From: an uncultured Bacteroides sp.
GTDB lineage: Bacteria; Bacteroidota; Bacteroidia; Bacteroidales; UBA932
Assembly (NCBI GenBank): GCA_945874355.1
Contig: CAMCGB010000009.1
Location: 1-64,000 of the forward strand
Length of the DNA: 64,000 nt
Reading direction: 5' to 3'
Positions 61,136-64,000 of the stretch are shown piece by piece. How positions within the stretch are numbered: the first letter of the stretch is position 1; each line of letters begins with the position of its first letter. The notes under the pieces are model-generated. The model was not told where the DNA came from, searched no databases, and saw only the letters and a list, made by a program, of their open reading frames with translations. Both the position numbers and the translations under genes were made by a program.

Positions 61136-64000
61136 TTATGCCTCCTTTTTTAAGAGTTTCTTCTTTGCGGCCCTCTTCTCCTGACGGGTGGCGATGGCGC
61201 AATAAACTGTAGGGATAAGCACGAGGGTCACGAGGGTCGAAATCGTCAGACCCCAGCATACCGTCACACCCAGGGACTGCCACATCTCACTGCCCTCACC
61301 GGTTCCGATGGCCATAGGGAGCATACCGAGCACGGTGGTAAGGGTGGTCATAAGGATAGGACGCAGACGGCTCTTGGCGGCTGTAGTGGCGGCGTCGCGG
61401 ATATTCATTCCCCTCTCGCGGCAGAGTATGGTGTAGTCAATGAGCACGATACCGTTCTTGACCACTATACCTATCAGGATGATGATTCCCACAAGGGACA
61501 TCATACCGAGGGCTGTGCCGGTGATGCGCAGACCGAAGAATACTCCAATCAGGGCGAAAGGTATCGAGAGCATAATCACCAGAGGGCCCATATAAGACTC
61601 GAACTGGGATGCCATCACCATATAAACCAGGATGACCATAAGTATCATCAGGACGAACAGGTCGCCGAAGGACTCCTGCTGGTCCTCGAAGTCACCGGCT
61701 ATGACAGGGGTCATTCCCGCGGGAATTTCAGCAGAGTCGATGATACGGTTCGCTGCGAGTACGGCATCGCTCAGGGCAGTGCCCGTCGCTACCATACCTT
61801 TGACAGTAATAACCCTTTCCCTGTCCTTGCGCTCGATGGTAGGAGGCACGAGGGTCTCGACCACATCGCCGAGCTCCTTGATGCGGATCTGGCGACCGGC
61901 AGGATTGGTGATGGTGATGTTCTCGATATCCTCGATGCTGGTCCTGTACTCGGGAGAGTAGCGCACGCGGATATTGTACTCCTCGCCTTCTTCACGGTAG
62001 TAGGAAGCTACAGTTCCGCTCATTGCGGCGCTGAATGCGGCTCCGGCGGTGGAAGAGTTCAAACCGTTGAGTGCGAGCTTGGTGCGGTCGAAGTCAACCT
62101 GCAGCTCGGGAGTGTACTCGTCGCGGCTCAGGGTAACCTGGGCGAAGGCGGGGTCCTGAAGCATCTGGGCCTGAAGTTCGCGCGCCAGACGGTCGGAGTC
62201 TTCGAAGCTGTAGCCGTAAATCTCGATATCCACGCTCGAAGCGCCTCCCATTCCGCCGCCTCCGTCGCTTACGGTGCAGGTGCGGATTTCAGGGAAGGTG
62301 GCGAGGATGGAGCGAATCTGGTCGGCGATTTCGGCCGAAGTCCTCTTACGGGTACTGCTGGTACCGATGTTCATATTCATCGACACTATGTGGGTACCGT
62401 TGCTCTGCATATTGGCAAAGGCGTTGTCGGAGTCAGCCTGACCGAAGGAGCCGTTGAAAATCTTGATTTCGGGAACGGCGGCCATAATCTGCTCGTAGGC
62501 GCGGTTGTAGAAGTCGCGGGTCACATCCTGGGCGGTACCGTTGGGAAGTTTCACGTCCACAGTGATGCGCTCGGAGTCTCCACGGGGGAAGAACTCCGTC
62601 TTGATGCCGGGGACGAGCAGGAACACCGCTACGGCCAGCAGAGCCACAAAGCCCGATACGACTATCAGCCGGCGCTTTACGGCCCAATGAATAATATGAG
62701 CGTAACCTCTTGAAATCCAGTTGATGAAACGGTTGAAAGGAAGGTACAGAGCCTTATAAAGACGACCGTGTCCCTTGCCGGGCTTGAGCCACCTTGAGCA
62801 GAGCATAGGAACGAAAGTCAGCGCAGCGGTAGTTGACACTATCATTATGATGCTGACTATCCACCCGAGCTGGCTGAACATGATTCCGGCCATACCCTGG
62901 ACCATAGTAAGGGGCAGGAACACGCAGAGCATTGTAAGGGTTGAGGCGATGACTGAGATACCCACTTCGGAAGTTCCATGTACGGCCGCTTCCATTGGCT
63001 TTTCGCCCTTCTGGATGTGGGTGGTCACGTTCTCAAGCACCACAATGGCATCGTCCACAACCATGCCGATTGCTATCGCAAGGGCGGACATCGATATGAT
63101 ATTCAGTGTGTTGCCTGTAGCAAAGAGGTAAATCAGCGAAGCCAGCAGGGCGATAGGAATCGAGAGCACGATGATAATTGTAGACTTCCAGCTTCCGAGA
63201 AAGAGGAACACCACCAAGGCAACCACCAGGAAGGTGATGATAATCGTCTCAACCAGGGTGTTGATGGTGTTGATGATTTCGGTCGAAGAGTCGTTGATGA
63301 TGCTGATCTGGATGTCGGAAGGAAGAGTCTTCTCAATCTGCTTGAGTTGCTTCTTGACGTCGCGGATTACATTTACCGTGTTTGCTCCCGACTGCTTCTG
63401 AATCACGATTCGGGCCGCGCGCACTCCGTCCGTGTAGGCCTCCTGCTCCCTCTCCTCGCTTCCGTCGCGCAGTGTGGCGACATCCCTGAGGTAAACGGGA
63501 TTGCCGTTTGCAGAACCCACTATCACGTCAAGCAACTCGCTCGGGTCGGTAAACTCTTTCTGCACCCTGAGGGTGTAGGACTGGGAACCGATGTCGATGT
63601 TACCCGAAGGGATATTTTTGTTCTCAGCCGCGATTACCTGGGCTATACTGCTAATGCTCAGCCCATAAGACTGGAGCCTTGTAGGGTCGCAGTAAACCTG
63701 GATTTCGCGGGTCGGAGCACCTGCCACCGACACGGTACCCACTCCGGAAACTCGGGCAAGAGGGGTGGCGAGTTTATCGTCGAGTATCTTGTCAAGTCCA
63801 GGCATACTCTCGCGGGCCGTGGCGGAGAGGAGCATAATAGGCATATCGTCAGCGCTGAACTTGAAAATCATAGGGAGCGAAGCCCCGTCCGGAAGGTTGG
63901 AGTTGACCATATCCAGCTTGTCGCGGACATTGTTCGTAGCCTCCTCTATGTCTGTTCCGTACTCGAATGTAAGCATCAGCAGGGAGACATTCTCCTTGGA
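61136..64000 (-). CDS. RND family efflux permease (AcrB/MexB-like), N-terminus beyond window
   Basis: The reading frame continues to the last base, so the N-terminal part (with the first transmembrane helix) is outside the window; at least 954 residues are present. Familiar RND features are EATNNVRDKLDMVNSNLPDG in the porter domain, the GMVVDDAIVVLENV motif in transmembrane helix 4 with its proton-relay Asp pair, and TTLTTVLGMLPMAIGTG near the C-terminus. Large periplasmic loops separate two helix groups. It pumps drugs, bile-like compounds or metals with proton exchange. The membrane-fusion and outer-membrane partners would be expected upstream. Confidence 0.95.
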   Translation of the reverse strand, partial: SKENVSLLMLTFEYGTDIEEATNNVRDKLDMVNSNLPDGASLPMIFKFSADDMPIMLLSATARESMPGLDKILDDKLATPLARVSGVGTVSVAGAPTREIQVYCDPTRLQSYGLSISSIAQVIAAENKNIPSGNIDIGSQSYTLRVQKEFTDPSELLDVIVGSANGNPVYLRDVATLRDGSEEREQEAYTDGVRAARIVIQKQSGANTVNVIRDVKKQLKQIEKTLPSDIQISIINDSSTEIINTINTLVETIIITFLVVALVVFLFLGSWKSTIIIVLSIPIALLASLIYLFATGNTLNIISMSALAIAIGMVVDDAIVVLENVTTHIQKGEKPMEAAVHGTSEVGISVIASTLTMLCVFLPLTMVQGMAGIMFSQLGWIVSIIMIVSTTAALTFVPMLCSRWLKPGKGHGRLYKALYLPFNRFINWISRGYAHIIHWAVKRRLIVVSGFVALLAVAVFLLVPGIKTEFFPRGDSERITVDVKLPNGTAQDVTRDFYNRAYEQIMAAVPEIKIFNGSFGQADSDNAFANMQSNGTHIVSMNMNIGTSSTRKRTSAEIADQIRSILATFPEIRTCTVSDGGGGMGGASSVDIEIYGYSFEDSDRLARELQAQMLQDPAFAQVTLSRDEYTPELQVDFDRTKLALNGLNSSTAGAAFSAAMSGTVASYYREEGEEYNIRVRYSPEYRTSIEDIENITITNPAGRQIRIKELGDVVETLVPPTIERKDRERVITVKGMVATGTALSDAVLAANRIIDSAEIPAGMTPVIAGDFEDQQESFGDLFVLMILMVILVYMVMASQFESYMGPLVIMLSIPFALIGVFFGLRITGTALGMMSLVGIIILIGIVVKNGIVLIDYTILCRERGMNIRDAATTAAKSRLRPILMTTLTTVLGMLPMAIGTGEGSEMWQSLGVTVCWGLTISTLVTLVLIPTVYCAIATRQEKRAAKKKLLKKEA

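Overview
The window is chromosomal DNA of a Bacteroidota member, most likely order Bacteroidales. The evidence is repeated TAnnTTTG -7 promoter boxes, signal peptides with Bacteroidota-style lipoboxes, two large TonB-dependent receptors with carboxypeptidase-regulatory-like plugs, BACON domains, WbqC, DUF3078 and DUF5689 proteins, a GldH-type lipoprotein and an IS3-family element of Bacteroidota type. GC content is fairly high by eye (mid-50s percent). I cannot name a genus with confidence. Most of the window is well-packed core genome; the clearly mobile or accessory DNA is confined to 0.2-2.3 kb and 53.7-54.9 kb.

Layout. 0-2.4 kb: a tRNA-Asp cut by the window edge, then an intact IS3 element inserted in a palindromic repeat, followed by REP-like repeats. 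2.4-6.8 kb (minus): rimP-nusA-infB, with RimP reduced to its N-terminal domain. 7.4-13.8 kb (minus): a W/Y/H-rich lipoprotein, a FadL-type porin, lpxD-lpxC-lpxA and a WbqC-like protein; LpxC lacks the usual Bacteroidota FabZ fusion. 13.9-19.9 kb: proS, a DUF3078 protein and tilS; then a DivIC/FtsB-like protein (minus), a nucleotidyltransferase and a CPBP protease, closed by a strong terminator. 19.9-26.2 kb (minus): two tandem deoxynucleoside kinases, an acyl-CoA ligase, a sugar MFS permease overlapping an ROK kinase, and an FKBP lipoprotein. 26.3-32.2 kb (plus): an MBL-fold hydrolase, a U32 peptidase, a polyprenyl synthase, rsgA and a MATE transporter, with rdgB convergent. 32.2-36.8 kb: rnr, a DUF5020 barrel and gpmI.

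36.9-50.6 kb (minus) is the most distinctive functional block. It is a tightly packed run of a BACON/OB-fold lipoprotein, a secreted DNA/RNA non-specific endonuclease, a secreted endonuclease/exonuclease/phosphatase protein, a TonB receptor, a DUF5689 lipoprotein and an M3 peptidase, preceded by an Oar-like TonB receptor. I read it as a candidate system for capturing and degrading extracellular nucleic acid or nucleoprotein at the cell surface. The nucleoside-channel-like DUF5020 protein and the tandem deoxynucleoside kinases elsewhere in the window would fit downstream salvage, but this link is an inference.

50.7-53.5 kb (plus): metK, with a compact SAM-II-like riboswitch abutting its start codon, then smpB and a miaA-like gene lacking the usual insertion domain. 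53.6-54.9 kb: a tRNA with anticodon AGG (Pro), its terminator, a pyrimidine-rich non-coding stretch, an orphan IS end 98% identical to the end of the intact IS, and REP-like palindromes also found near 2 kb. 54.9-64 kb (minus): an RND efflux pump (cut by the window edge) with its PG0541-type partner, trxA, an outer-membrane barrel, a LOG-family protein, a second polyprenyl synthase, holB, ricT, gldH and trmB, most of the last six joined by short overlaps.
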